Below are positions 54,991 to 64,000 of a DNA stretch of 64,000 nucleotides, piece after piece. This stretch comes from Megalobrama amblycephala. Its lineage: Eukaryota > Chordata > Actinopteri > Cypriniformes > Xenocyprididae. Position 1 is the first letter of the stretch. Every line of letters begins with the position of its first letter. Under the pieces are notes generated by a model. That model was not told the origin of the DNA and made no database searches. It saw nothing but the letters and a program-made list of their open reading frames with translations. The DNA lies in the NCBI RefSeq assembly GCF_018812025.1, contig NC_063061.1, positions 32,064,509 through 32,128,508 of the forward strand, read 5' to 3'. A program made the position numbers and the translations under genes.

Positions 54991-55719
54991 TCCAACTGCG
55001 TTCATCACTCGTTTAGTGAGGTCAACTTAAAAACTATGATAGATGTGATTAACCATGATTAATTTCAGAAAAAAAAGTGTGATTAGTTACATTTGATTGA
55101 AAGCGCTAGTATTTTTTTTTATATAGAAAATGGCGTATTTACATAGAAAACTAATAAAAAGCAGAAGAGCTTTGTAAACAGCTCAAAGTAATCACGTCAT
55201 CTCCATAAGGATGATATGATTGGCTGATTTGGTCCAAATTTCATTGGCTCTGTATTTGTACTCTGCACAGTGACAAAGTTGAATCGAATCTAATCAGTTA
55301 ATTTAAATGAGGTCATTCAAAAACATTATCATACGTTTATTATCAACATTATCAAAAAATCATACAGACACCTTCTTCTTGAAAGCACCCATCCATGTCC
55401 ACATCAACAGCCTCTAAAATAAGTAAGTAATTGAATATGAATGAGTTGGAAAGCTGAAACTGGGATCAACCTAACAAGAGTAGGCAAAAATACTACATAA
55501 GGAGCTGAACGGACTGTCTAAAATGGTCCAGTTATGGTCAATTATAACTATAAAACCTGCTCTCCCCATCAATATGTTATGGTCATTTGCTTTTACTGTC
55601 CTGTTCAATTCCATTCTAACCACAACTCAATTCAATTTTACTACTCTATTCAAATGCTACAAACTTCTCTAAAAGAGAATGATTTACAGATGGATTAAAA
55701 GAAGGCATAATACCAGTCA
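54991..55719. other. Spacer, nothing recognised
   Basis: AT-rich sequence without a supportable gene or element end. Confidence 0.45.
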
Positions 55720-56181
55720 CATCAAGCTGAATTTCATCCAGATTTTTTCCTTTTGTACTCTCCTAGCTGTCCTTTTCCCAAAGCTAAAAGTAATTTGCTA
55801 ATTTTAGCAAGCTGGAGGGTCCCTTCAGGAAGATGGTAGTGCTTTCTGTGGACCGCAACGTGGCCAAGGCAATCTGCTAACTGGTCGAGTTCTGTTGTTT
55901 TCAGATTTAGAACAGTTTACAGAGTAGCAATGTGTTTTCTTAGTTTTGGGATGTTTGATGTCATCACATTCGTTCACAAACTGCCTAATGCCAACAGAAC
56001 CCCTCAAGTAATGGACAGAGTGTGGCAATGCAAACAAGAAGCCATTTTCTTTCAGAACTCCACATTCTTCTCGCTTCTCAGTCAAAACATCAAGTGATTC
56101 CCTCAATACTGGAGTAAGGAGAACAGCGACTTTCCTTCCTCTCTTTTCTACTATCCGGCAATCCGGACAAAATGTTTGCAA
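55720..56181 (-). pseudogene. Tyrosine-recombinase-like (Crypton-type?) relic
   Basis: The minus-strand frame reads VEKRGRKVAVLLTPVLRESL.. TEKREECGVLKENGFLFALP.. YLRGSVGIRQFVNECDDIKH. After a frame change it reads LNLKTTELDQLADCLGHVAV, HRKHYHLPEGTLQLAKISKL, ALGKGQLGEYKRKKSG. The LGH..VHR..Y pattern matches the C-terminal catalytic box of tyrosine recombinases, and the whole resembles a multicopy fish protein family. A stop (TL-stop-TVLN) and frameshifts show it is dead. The Crypton assignment is inference. Confidence 0.5.
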
Positions 56182-56547
56182 AGCTTCTGCCCAAGTGCTG
56201 TAAGGGCTAGGTTAAAAGAGTTTAAATGCAATATTGCAGTCTAGATATCTGAAGCTCTACTGAAGTAACTACAGTATTACTGCAATACATCTAAAATACA
56301 ACTAATGGTGTTTTCACACCTATGGGTCATTTGTTTTGTTCCGAAACAGGGACTAAATTTGTTACAATGATGCATTTTCTTCTTGGTTTGGTTTCACACA
56401 GGAACATTTCAAAGCATACCAAAATGTATTTATGGAAGTCACATGTGTGTACAATTGTCCTCTTATTGGTCAGATTTTTCTCAGCGTCATCTATAATGAT
56501 TCACAAGTTCACTCCATGAGCTTAAGCTGCGTTCACGCCACCTCGTT
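56182..56547. other. Spacer with a worn MITE
   Basis: 56308-56410 contains gtgttttcacacctatgggt.. and tttggtttcacacaggaaca motifs typical of a fish MITE. No gene is seen. Confidence 0.4.
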
Positions 56548-56722
56548 GTTGTTAAATTTGATTGGTGATTACAAATATGAAATTTAATTGAAAGCTTGGC
56601 AAACAGCTTTGAAGAATTTGATGTTTCCCCATTCGAAGAGATAGGAGTTGCACTTGCATGCCCGAGAGGCGTTTCAAAGATGGCCGCCGAGTGAAATGAC
56701 TTGTCTTAAAGGGACTTTGGTA
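56548..56722. repeat. Direct repeat, copy 1
   Basis: ttgattggtgattacaaata.. aaagcttggcaaacagcttt.. gatggccgccgagtgaaatg.. cttaaagggactttgg. It is about 90% similar to 57386-57562. Confidence 0.85.
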
Positions 56723-57385
56723 CTCCCCAACATTTTCACCACAGTCACTTCTCCAATTAAACTGCAGGTGTTGCTTAGGCAAGAGATAAATCTCTTTCTG
56801 AGAGTGGCTTACTGCCAACTACTCTACATCTTTTGACTTTATCTCTCGTGGTGGAATTCTGTCAATTGATGTTCAACCTACCGATAGTGGTCCTCCTTTT
56901 CACTACCAAATGGCTGCTCCTTTATGTGACTGCACTCCAGAAAAGGTGGAGTCAAACATCACTGCCCACAATTTTTACTAGGGAAGTGTAAAAGACTCTG
57001 CCTCCCTAACTAAACAATCTAGGGGGTCAACAAAAACAAAACAATTTGTGTTAAATCATGTGCATGGAATGTCTTTGCCTATTAAACCAAAGACTATAGA
57101 ATAACACAAGATGCGTCACTCGTATTGTTTTGAATGGGAGAAAGTGCAACGTGCAATATGGCAGAATAAGCCCCACCTTCTAAATAAGAGCCAACCGCCG
57201 ATTGGTAAAGTCATCGCGTCACTGCAGCGGCCGTTAGAAGCACTGGTTTCTATAGATACAGTCAGACGCGCGCCTCCGAAATGAGGCACAAGAGACGCGC
57301 ATTTAGGTCTGCGCACGCGCATTAGCTTGATCCAGCCTGTTTTTTTGTCATGATTTTTAGCCTTTGGAAACCAAATTTTTGAGAC
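56723..57385. other. Sequence between the direct repeats
   Basis: Non-coding. 57080-57310 carries aatgggagaaagtgcaacgt.. gcgcgcctccgaaatgaggc, which may be a further MITE. Whether the direct repeats and this interior form one element is unresolved. Confidence 0.35.
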
Positions 57386-57562
57386 AGTTGTTGTCAGATT
57401 TCATAGGTGATTTCAAATATGAAATTTAATCGAAAGCTTGGCAAACAGCTTTGGAGAATTTGATGTTTCCCCATTCAAAGAGATAGGAGCTGGACTTGAC
57501 TTGCCAGAGAGGTGTTTCAAAAATGGCCGCCGAGTGAAATGACTTGTCTTAAAGGGACTTTG
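57386..57562. repeat. Direct repeat, copy 2
   Basis: Same sequence and orientation as 56548-56722, offset by about 840 bp. Confidence 0.85.
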
Positions 57563-58777
57563 ATTAAACTCATTATAGTTAATATAAGATGCTTAACAGA
57601 GGTCTACTGTTGCGGCTGATAGTGGGTTTTTGTGTTCACATGCTCAACACATATGTCTGTGATCGGCCACAAAGCTCAATGCTCCAATAAATGTTGTAAA
57701 TGCTGTAAAAGCCTCCTGTGGACTGGTGTTGAAAATTAGTATGTGTGCTAAAACACTTAAGCAAGTGCATATGATTCGTCCAATGTCACTGAGATGTCCA
57801 TGTCAAATAAAAATTGAATAATAAATATACATCAATGCTCTTCACAGAGCGCTTACACGAACACTCACGGGAACATTTTAAAGCAGCCGGCTACAGCAGA
57901 ATGGCAGATTAAAAGAACAAAAATCTTTGGCAGGACCAATGCAGGAAAAAAACCCTGTTGTAAAGTCAGCCTAATACATTAATTAAGCTCATGGATAAAG
58001 AGTGGATCCTACACTGCTTTAGTGTAAGTATTTAACACCTGTGAGATTCATGTATGCACATACACTGTAAAATATGACCAATAATTTATAACTCTATATC
58101 TTTTCCATTACTTTAACTCATCAAAATAAGTTTTGACTTTTTTTCAATTTTCGACCTTTCTTGTAAGTTACACAAGTTTCAATTAATTTTCAGTTTAATG
58201 TAATTGGAATTACTTAAATAACCAAGTTCATTGTACTTAGAAGTTTAAGGCAGCATTTTTTATGGTGTATTATAGTTATTAAAGTTATTAAAAAGTAAAT
58301 CAACCCTTTCACCAAGACTGAATCTGAAATGAACAATTTATTTTATTTTTATTTTATTTTAGCTTCAGGTCCAATCGATTTCAAATACCTTCCTCTTAAA
58401 GATCACACATCGGCATTTGGTAAATACTATGTTGGTTGAGATTAGATGTTTTTATTTTGGTTTTTACATTACAAAACAGTAACATGCACAACAAAAACAG
58501 CAAAAAAAAAAAGGTTGTCCATAGAATGTCATAAGATATAACCAGATCTAAACTCGAGTGCAAGTGGCTCATACAAAGACCGTTTGCAAATAGTTTATCC
58601 AATTTCATACAGAACCAGAAAAAAAGAAGAAAAAAGACAAGGAGTATTAAGATAACATAGTCACATGTTACAAAATAATTGAAAAACATATATATATATT
58701 CAACCTTAATTTGTTGCCAAGTTTTTAAAGATTTCAGTTTAAAGTGTCAGTAAATTGACAACACCACACAGAGCAGT
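57563..58777. other. Spacer and 3' flank of the ApoL-like gene
   Basis: 58060-58280 resembles a common fish MITE (acactgtaaaa.. ttaaggcagcattttt). T-rich blocks at 58330-58360 supply TTTATT, i.e. AATAAA on the minus strand, as candidate polyadenylation signals. No other gene is seen. Confidence 0.4.
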
Positions 58778-60867
58778 TCAATGATTTTCTTGACTGATTT
58801 GTAAAGCTGTGTTAATAGCGTCTCTGGCACATTTAGTTTCATCCAGAGTCTTCTGAAATTGAGCTGCTGTTTCTCTCATTTGATAAATAAATTTCACAGT
58901 TTCTGATTTGATTTCTTCTGCTTTTCTCTTTTTGTCTGATTTCATTTCAGAGAGCTCTGTTGAATTACAATAAATAGTGTAAACATCAAGAACAAAAAAC
59001 AGAGCTGAAATTGTCGTAGATAGTTTCCCAACCACTTGAAGTGCTTTGGTAGCTCTTGCGAACACTTTCCCAATTTTAGTAGTTCGAAGTATAGATAAAA
59101 GTTTTTTAACGCTTGAAATGGTTTTCAGGGCTTTCACACTTGTCAGTAATGCTTTATTTTGATGAGAATACATTGGCTCGATTTTCTCAAGCTTTTCTAT
59201 GGTTTCAGAAATTGTATTCAGATGCTGAATCATTGGGTCGATGGTGTTCTGGAAATCATTGATGATCTCCTCAATAGTCTGGCGCTTGTTGCTCTGCTTG
59301 AACATGTTAGTGATGTTAGATGCTGCCCCTATTACTCCTCCAGCTACTCCAACACCCATAGCAGTAACACCAGCAGCACCAGTAATAGCTATAGACGCAC
59401 CAAATGTAAATGGGGCCAAAGCTATACCCAGCAATGTAAGTCCTCCTGCTGCTCCTATTGATGCTCCTACCAAACTGCCCATCGTGGTGTTCTTGTGCAT
59501 GGATTCAAGTTCATCAGTGATGTCATTCAGTTTCTTTATTAGATCTTTGAGAGTTTGATGATTTCTGTTGTATTCTGTGTTCAGTTTCTTAATGCTTTTG
59601 TGCAGTTTGTCACTGAGATCTTCAAGATTCCTGAAATATCAAAACTTTTTGTTAGAATTAGACAACAATTTGTTTGTTTGTTTTTACCAACCTTACCACA
59701 AAGAGTACAAGTTCTATTAACTATTTACAATTTACTTTTTTTTAAAAATTCAATTTAATTCATTGGCTAATAAATCTTTTCTTTAATTTTTTTTTAAAGA
59801 AAAGAAAAATGCACAAACAAAAATAGTACAATAATCTATGTAAAAACAGTTTTTACATTAGGATTAGTTCACTTTCAAATGAAAATTACCCCAAGCTTTA
59901 CTCACCCTCAAGCCATCCTAGGTGTATATTACTTTCTTCTTTCTGATGAACATAATCTGAGAAATATTAATAAATATCCTGATGTATCTAAGCTTTATAA
60001 TGGCAGTGAACAGAGGTCACGAGTTTGAAGTGAAGAAAGTGCCTCCATCCACATCCATCCATCATAAACATACTCCACACAGCTCCGGGGGTTAATAAAG
60101 GCCTTCTGAAGTGAAGTGATGTGTTTGTGTAAAAAAATATCAATATTTAACAAGTTATGAAGTAATATATCTAGCTTCCACCGGACCACCTTCTGTAAGT
60201 TGAATAGAAGAGGCATAGGACATAGTGTAAGCTTTTATATTTAATATTTTACTTCATAACTTGTTAAATATGGATTTTTTTTCAGCTCATACTCATTGGT
60301 CCTGTTCACTGCCATTATAAAACATGGATGCATCAGGATATTTATTAATAAAGTAATATACACCTAGGATGGCTTGAGGGTGAGTAAAGCTTGGAGTAAT
60401 TTTCATTTGGAAGTGAACTAATCCTTTAAAGTGTCTACAAGTATCATGTGAAATTAATTCATATACACTAGAGTTGTGTGGGACTTGGGTAAATTAAGCA
60501 AGATTTGCTGTGATGCCACAATCATGTTTTGTGGTCTGTAGAGCTGCTGAATACGTTATTTTGCTGATATCAATATAAACTTCTCTCATTTTTGTCTAAA
60601 AGTGAATTGCAATGCATCCAGGAACTGTGTTAAATAAAAATGCAATTATTTATAATTTAGTTCATTAATAGGTAATTTGATTTTAAAAATGATAAATTAA
60701 TTAAGATTATTAAAATGTTGTGATAATTATTTGTAGTCAATGTTAACTGATGTAGTTAGCTAATGTTAACAGTGAAGCATTGTTGTAAATGATGTATTTT
60801 GATTTTAAAAGGTAATAAAGATGATAAAATCAAAGCTTTGAACAAGAAATACTTACTGCTCAGACAT
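58778..60867 (-). CDS. Apolipoprotein-L-like protein (two coding exons)
   Basis: Exon 2 (59630-58778) opens right after the acceptor gatatttcag. Exon 1 codes only 11 nt (60867-60857, ATGTCTGAGCA) before a GTAAGT donor, and the phases join as Gln. The product is 287 aa starting MSEQNLEDLSDKLHKSIK; an in-frame ATG at 60903 could add 12 residues. Order: an amphipathic helical N-terminus (1-60); a Gly/Ala-rich hydrophobic hairpin (MGSLVGASIGAAGGLTLLG.. AVTAMGVGVAGGVIGAASN-like, about 65-115), the ApoL hallmark; a helical region; a hydrophobic stretch (LSTTISALFFVLDVYTIY, about 215-235); and a charged helical C-terminus. ApoL proteins are membrane- or lipid-associated and often immune-induced. No frame damage is seen. 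The family call is secure; orthology is not. Confidence 0.8.
59855..60431. mobile_element. ~577 bp MITE in the ApoL-like intron
   Basis: The ends are inverted repeats of about 125 bp: ttaggattagttcactttca.. actcaccctcaagccatcct on the left, aggatggcttgagggtgagt.. aagtgaactaatcctttaaa on the right. An inner tttaacaagttatgaagtaa also has its complement at about 60248. It lies wholly within the intron between 59630 and 60857. Confidence 0.85.
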
Positions 60868-61899
60868 CTCGTATGGTCGATTAATTTCACCTGTATTGGA
60901 CATTAAAAATTTTCAAAGATTACTCAAATGATAATACAAAACTAAATACAGTACTGCAATAAAAGTATGAGATAATGTACAGTTGTGCTCAAAAGTTTAC
61001 ATACCCCTGCAGAATTTGTAAAAATGTGGAGGATTTTTAACAAAATTAGAGGAATTGATGCGATTTCATAGTTAGTACTGTCCTATGCTATCTCACATTA
61101 GACATGTTTACATATAGTCCACTAGACAAAATAATGGCTGAATTTATAAAAATGACCCTGTTCAGAAGTTTACATAGGATTGAATCTTAATAATAGGGAT
61201 TCTAACGATTAATAGACGATTGATTAGTTGTGAATAATAATTTTAACCCTTCTGTACTGTTGCAACATCAGTTATGTTTTGTTTTTTCTTGAAATTCTAT
61301 GACTTTTTCCTGATTTAAGGTCATGAACACACATGCAAAGTTTCAACACACTGATGTGTTTTGAAATATACGCACTAAATTTGTTACTTTGGTAATGTTT
61401 GTGGTTCAATTTGACACACATATTTCAATGTTCTAAGGCTACAGACATAAAATAATAACACGTCTTGGTTATATTTAGCTATTTTAGTTTTTTTTTACTA
61501 TCCTATGAAGCTAAAACAGGAGCTTTTCCTCCACATATGGTAAAAATGATAAGCCTTTGCTTGGGTTGAAAATATTTAGTGTGTTCAAGAAGTTGCAGTG
61601 ACGGAAACACAAACACAGATTGTTTTTTTTAGACCCTAAATGTAATTTTGCCAACGAAGAACTTTTACTATAAATGTTCAATTAAGCAGCCTACTTCATA
61701 TGATCACGTTTAAATTAAGAATTTGAATAATTGTGATTGGAACATCTCTAGTGTGTTTACTTTTCTTCTGATGTTTCAGAAAGAAAATCTGTGCTGCCGC
61801 CCCCTGTAAAAGTGCCGTTCTCACTTAGCAACAAAAAATTAAGTGATAGAGGTTACATGCGCAGTGGAGAAAATTGCAAAAATCACTGACACTTGTGTC
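60868..61899. mobile_element. Upstream region of the ApoL-like gene with a Tc1-like end
   Basis: About 60980-61170 carries cagttgtgctcaaaagttta catacccc and, further on, ctgttcagaagtttacatag, the terminal motifs of Tc1-type elements in fish. No transposase is present. The rest is AT-rich, and no TATA/exon pair was found for the ApoL-like gene. Confidence 0.5.
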
Positions 61900-62290
61900 T
61901 GTATGCATAGGCACCAATTTATGTTTCTGCCAGTGGGTGCCAAGTGCATATATACACAGACCTATGCTAAACATTCATATCATGTGGTGTAGTGGCAGAA
62001 CTTTTGCCATGCAAGTCAGACGTACCGGGTTCTAATCATTGGTGGATCTAATCCACCCTCGATTAGTTATTTTATTTCTTTCTCAATAACACCAAAGATA
62101 TTCATTAATGATATATATGATATATTATGTATATAAAGAGACAAGAGCAGGGACACGTTTGTGTGCATTTTGTTAATGATTCCACTGGAAAGAACAGAGT
62201 TGCCACAACACCATTAGCGATAGACTGACGCGCTCATCTGTGTGAAGACGAACTGCTACTGATAACAGCAGGATGATTTCAACAACACAT
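61900..62290. repeat. Dispersed repeat with tRNA-like segment (copy 2, inverted)
   Basis: 61983-62045 reads gtggtgtagtggcagaac.. ccgggttctaatc, resembling tRNA A- and B-box promoter elements. It is followed by caagagcagggacacgtttg, the complement of a block in the copy at 53396-53895. A true tRNA is unlikely because no acceptor stem pairs. The copies are diverged. Confidence 0.5.
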
Positions 62291-63329
62291 TCCAGCACTA
62301 GATCGCTTCCTATTTAACACAAATTACCGTCAACTGTGTGTTTCATTTGCATTATAGGCTATCCGTGCAGCAAAATGTTTCAAAAAAGTGGTTGGACATG
62401 TGCCACCTGCAAATCACGCCTTTCCAAGAGTGTTGTCGCGCACGTTCTTTCCAAGAGTGTTGTCGCGAGTTGCGCACTCACTGATATCTGATGATCAGTA
62501 GGAGCTCACTAAATAAATTTTTAAAAAAAAAATCAATAAATACCTATTTAGAATAAGCACACCACTTACAATAAAAAGACCATTCTAGAGAAAGAGCGAG
62601 AAGAGAGTTTGAGCGCGTGTCCAGTTGATAGCAAGAGTGAAGGAGATCCGCCTGTGAACTGAAAGATTTGTGCTCACGCATATTTGGCATTTTTCATTAA
62701 AATAGCACAATAGAAACGGCCTCAAATAAACTATAAAAAGATGAACATAATCGTGTCTGAAAGCTGCAATCGATTTTCATTGGTTAAATCATAGACTGTA
62801 AAAAATCAATGGAGAATATCTCATTTTCTGTGGGTGCTCACAGGATCGGCACTTATGTCTGTATGCATGAAAAGTTAAGAGGCTTTGTGGATTTACACCA
62901 CTGTAGAATCTGGACCAATCAGACACCCACAAATTATTCATTATTTTTAATTAACACTCCAGCAAACTCAAACTCCCCCGAAAGACAAACTTGGGCAAGA
63001 AGGGCCTGATAAAACCTTAGCCCTTAAAACAGACTTTCCTACATTAATTTATAGACAAACTGTTCTATAAATTAACATGCATCCCAGGACATTGTGTGTA
63101 TGATTATGCCTTTATTGTAAAGCATCTTTTGTATGGTATTTTTGTTTTATGCATATTTTATGATAGTTTGGAAGTACCAAATGCTTGTGAATAAAATACA
63201 TTATATACACAAGCATTATATATATATATATGTGAAAAAAAATCTGCATTGTTTATCCTTTTGCTTTTTCATTAAAAAAAATTCACATAATTCTAACCTT
63301 TCATTTAAGTAAAACAATTGAAAGTGGGG
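62291..63329. other. Spacer, no gene recognised
   Basis: It contains a tandem duplication (tttccaagagtgttgtcgcg at about 62421 and 62449) and AT-rich sequence. No supportable gene. Confidence 0.45.
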
Positions 63330-63660
63330 GGAAACTCACATTATGAAATAAATGTTTTTTCTCCAATACATGTTGGCCACAATTATTGGCACCCCTAGAA
63401 CTTTTAATGAGTAAAATATCTCTGAACTATATTCCCATTCATATTTACATTTTTTAGCACACCAGGGTGACTTCCTGTTCCACAGGAGAATAAACATGAG
63501 GAAACACAAAGGCCAAATTCCTGTAATCATTCATCACAATGAGTAAAACCAAAGAATATAGTTCTGATGTGCAGAAAAAGAGCTTGTCCTATTTCTCTAT
63601 TTCCCTATTTATCCTATTTATTCCCTATTCCCACCATCAGGACAATAATAAAGAATTTCC
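63330..63660. mobile_element. Tc1-like transposon remnant
   Basis: ccacaattattggcacccct at 63377-63396 is a terminal motif of fish Tc1-type elements, and ccaaattcctgtaatcattc with the following sequence matches the type. No transposase frame remains. Confidence 0.45.
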
Positions 63661-63711
63661 AATCAACTAAAGATGTTATAAATCTGCCTGGAAGAGGACG
63701 TGTCTAAATCA

Positions 63712-64000
63712 GGGGTGTCCAAACTGCGGCCCGCGGATGAATTTTAAGCGGCCCGCAGCTTGTCTATTAAAATATATTATGTGTGGCCCGCCATGCATTA
63801 TTTACAAATTGTGCAGTTTCACAATGTCAACACAAGGCGGCAGTACTAGATTTTAGGCAAGTGAAACATTAACGCACCAAAAGCAGAACGAAACAGCGCT
63901 ATTTGTGCGCACCGCGCGACTCACGAGCTCACAAATGTGTTGCTGAGCGTCTCGAGACCACCAAACAGATGGTGAGAAGTGTTCAAGTTCGGCAGAAGTC
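63712..64000 (+). mobile_element. Left end of an hAT-like element, cut by the window edge
   Basis: It starts caggggtgtccaaactgcgg, then cccgcgg and gtggcccgcc. CAG-start ends with gtccaaactgcggcccgc are typical of hAT elements in vertebrates. The remainder lies outside the window. Confidence 0.55.

Noticed and set aside
61983..62045. Possible tRNA gene
   Set aside because: A/B-box-like motifs are present, but no acceptor-stem pairing or CCA-proximal structure is seen, and the segment is part of a dispersed repeat.
1..64000. CRISPR array, rRNA, prophage or operon structure
   Set aside because: No regularly spaced repeat-spacer pattern, rRNA core sequence or bacterial gene layout. The tandem repeats are eukaryotic minisatellites and transposon parts.

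Overview
This window is accessory, repeat-rich chromosomal DNA from a ray-finned fish, most likely a cyprinid. The reasons are spliced genes with TATA boxes and GT..AG introns, a fish-style C2H2 zinc-finger gene, an apolipoprotein-L-like gene, tandem receptor genes with a 5'-UTR intron, and dense fish transposons (Tc1-like, PIF/Harbinger, DIRS, L2-like LINE, Penelope-like element, I/Nimb-like LINE, TTAA-type MITEs, hAT). There is no bacterial or organellar content and no rRNA or CRISPR array. Family names come from recognition by eye; no search was run.

Layout. 0.5-4 kb: MITEs, a 1.4 kb palindrome, the 3' scrap of a receptor gene and a 662 bp TTAA-flanked element. 4-21.3 kb: a tandem cluster of rhodopsin-class GPCR-like genes in one orientation. 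One copy is intact (4524-5384), one is open but has a stop in its N-terminus (6907-7770), one is a clear pseudogene (9256-9890) and one is frameshifted (20403-21236). A 7.1 kb DIRS retroelement (11437-18521), itself split by a LINE, plus about 1.5 kb of DNA-transposon derivatives, lies between the promoter-like segment and the body of the last copy. 22.4-23.3 kb: a tandem repeat of about 195 bp. 23.7-31 kb: MITEs, an orphan promoter with a first exon, and gene scraps. 31.1-32 kb: a Tc1/mariner transposase ORF with DD36E spacing. 32-39.8 kb: a large inverted duplication whose arms each carry a zinc-finger gene; the left copy has nine fingers but a frameshift ahead of them, the right copy is deleted. 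40-49 kb: mixed repeats and a Harbinger-type transposon with transposase and Myb-like genes. 48.4-52.3 kb: a LINE gag fragment and a Penelope-like element. 53-57.6 kb: repeats, including a tRNA-like pair and a recombinase-like relic. 58.8-60.9 kb: an apolipoprotein-L-like gene on the minus strand with a MITE in its intron. 61-64 kb: Tc1-like ends and the start of an hAT-like element.

Biology. Host genes that look functional are few: the receptor at 4.5 kb, possibly its neighbour at 7 kb, and the ApoL-like gene. The rest shows local gene duplication followed by decay and transposon insertion. Paralogous copies inside the window let several insertions, stops and deletions be read directly without an outside reference.
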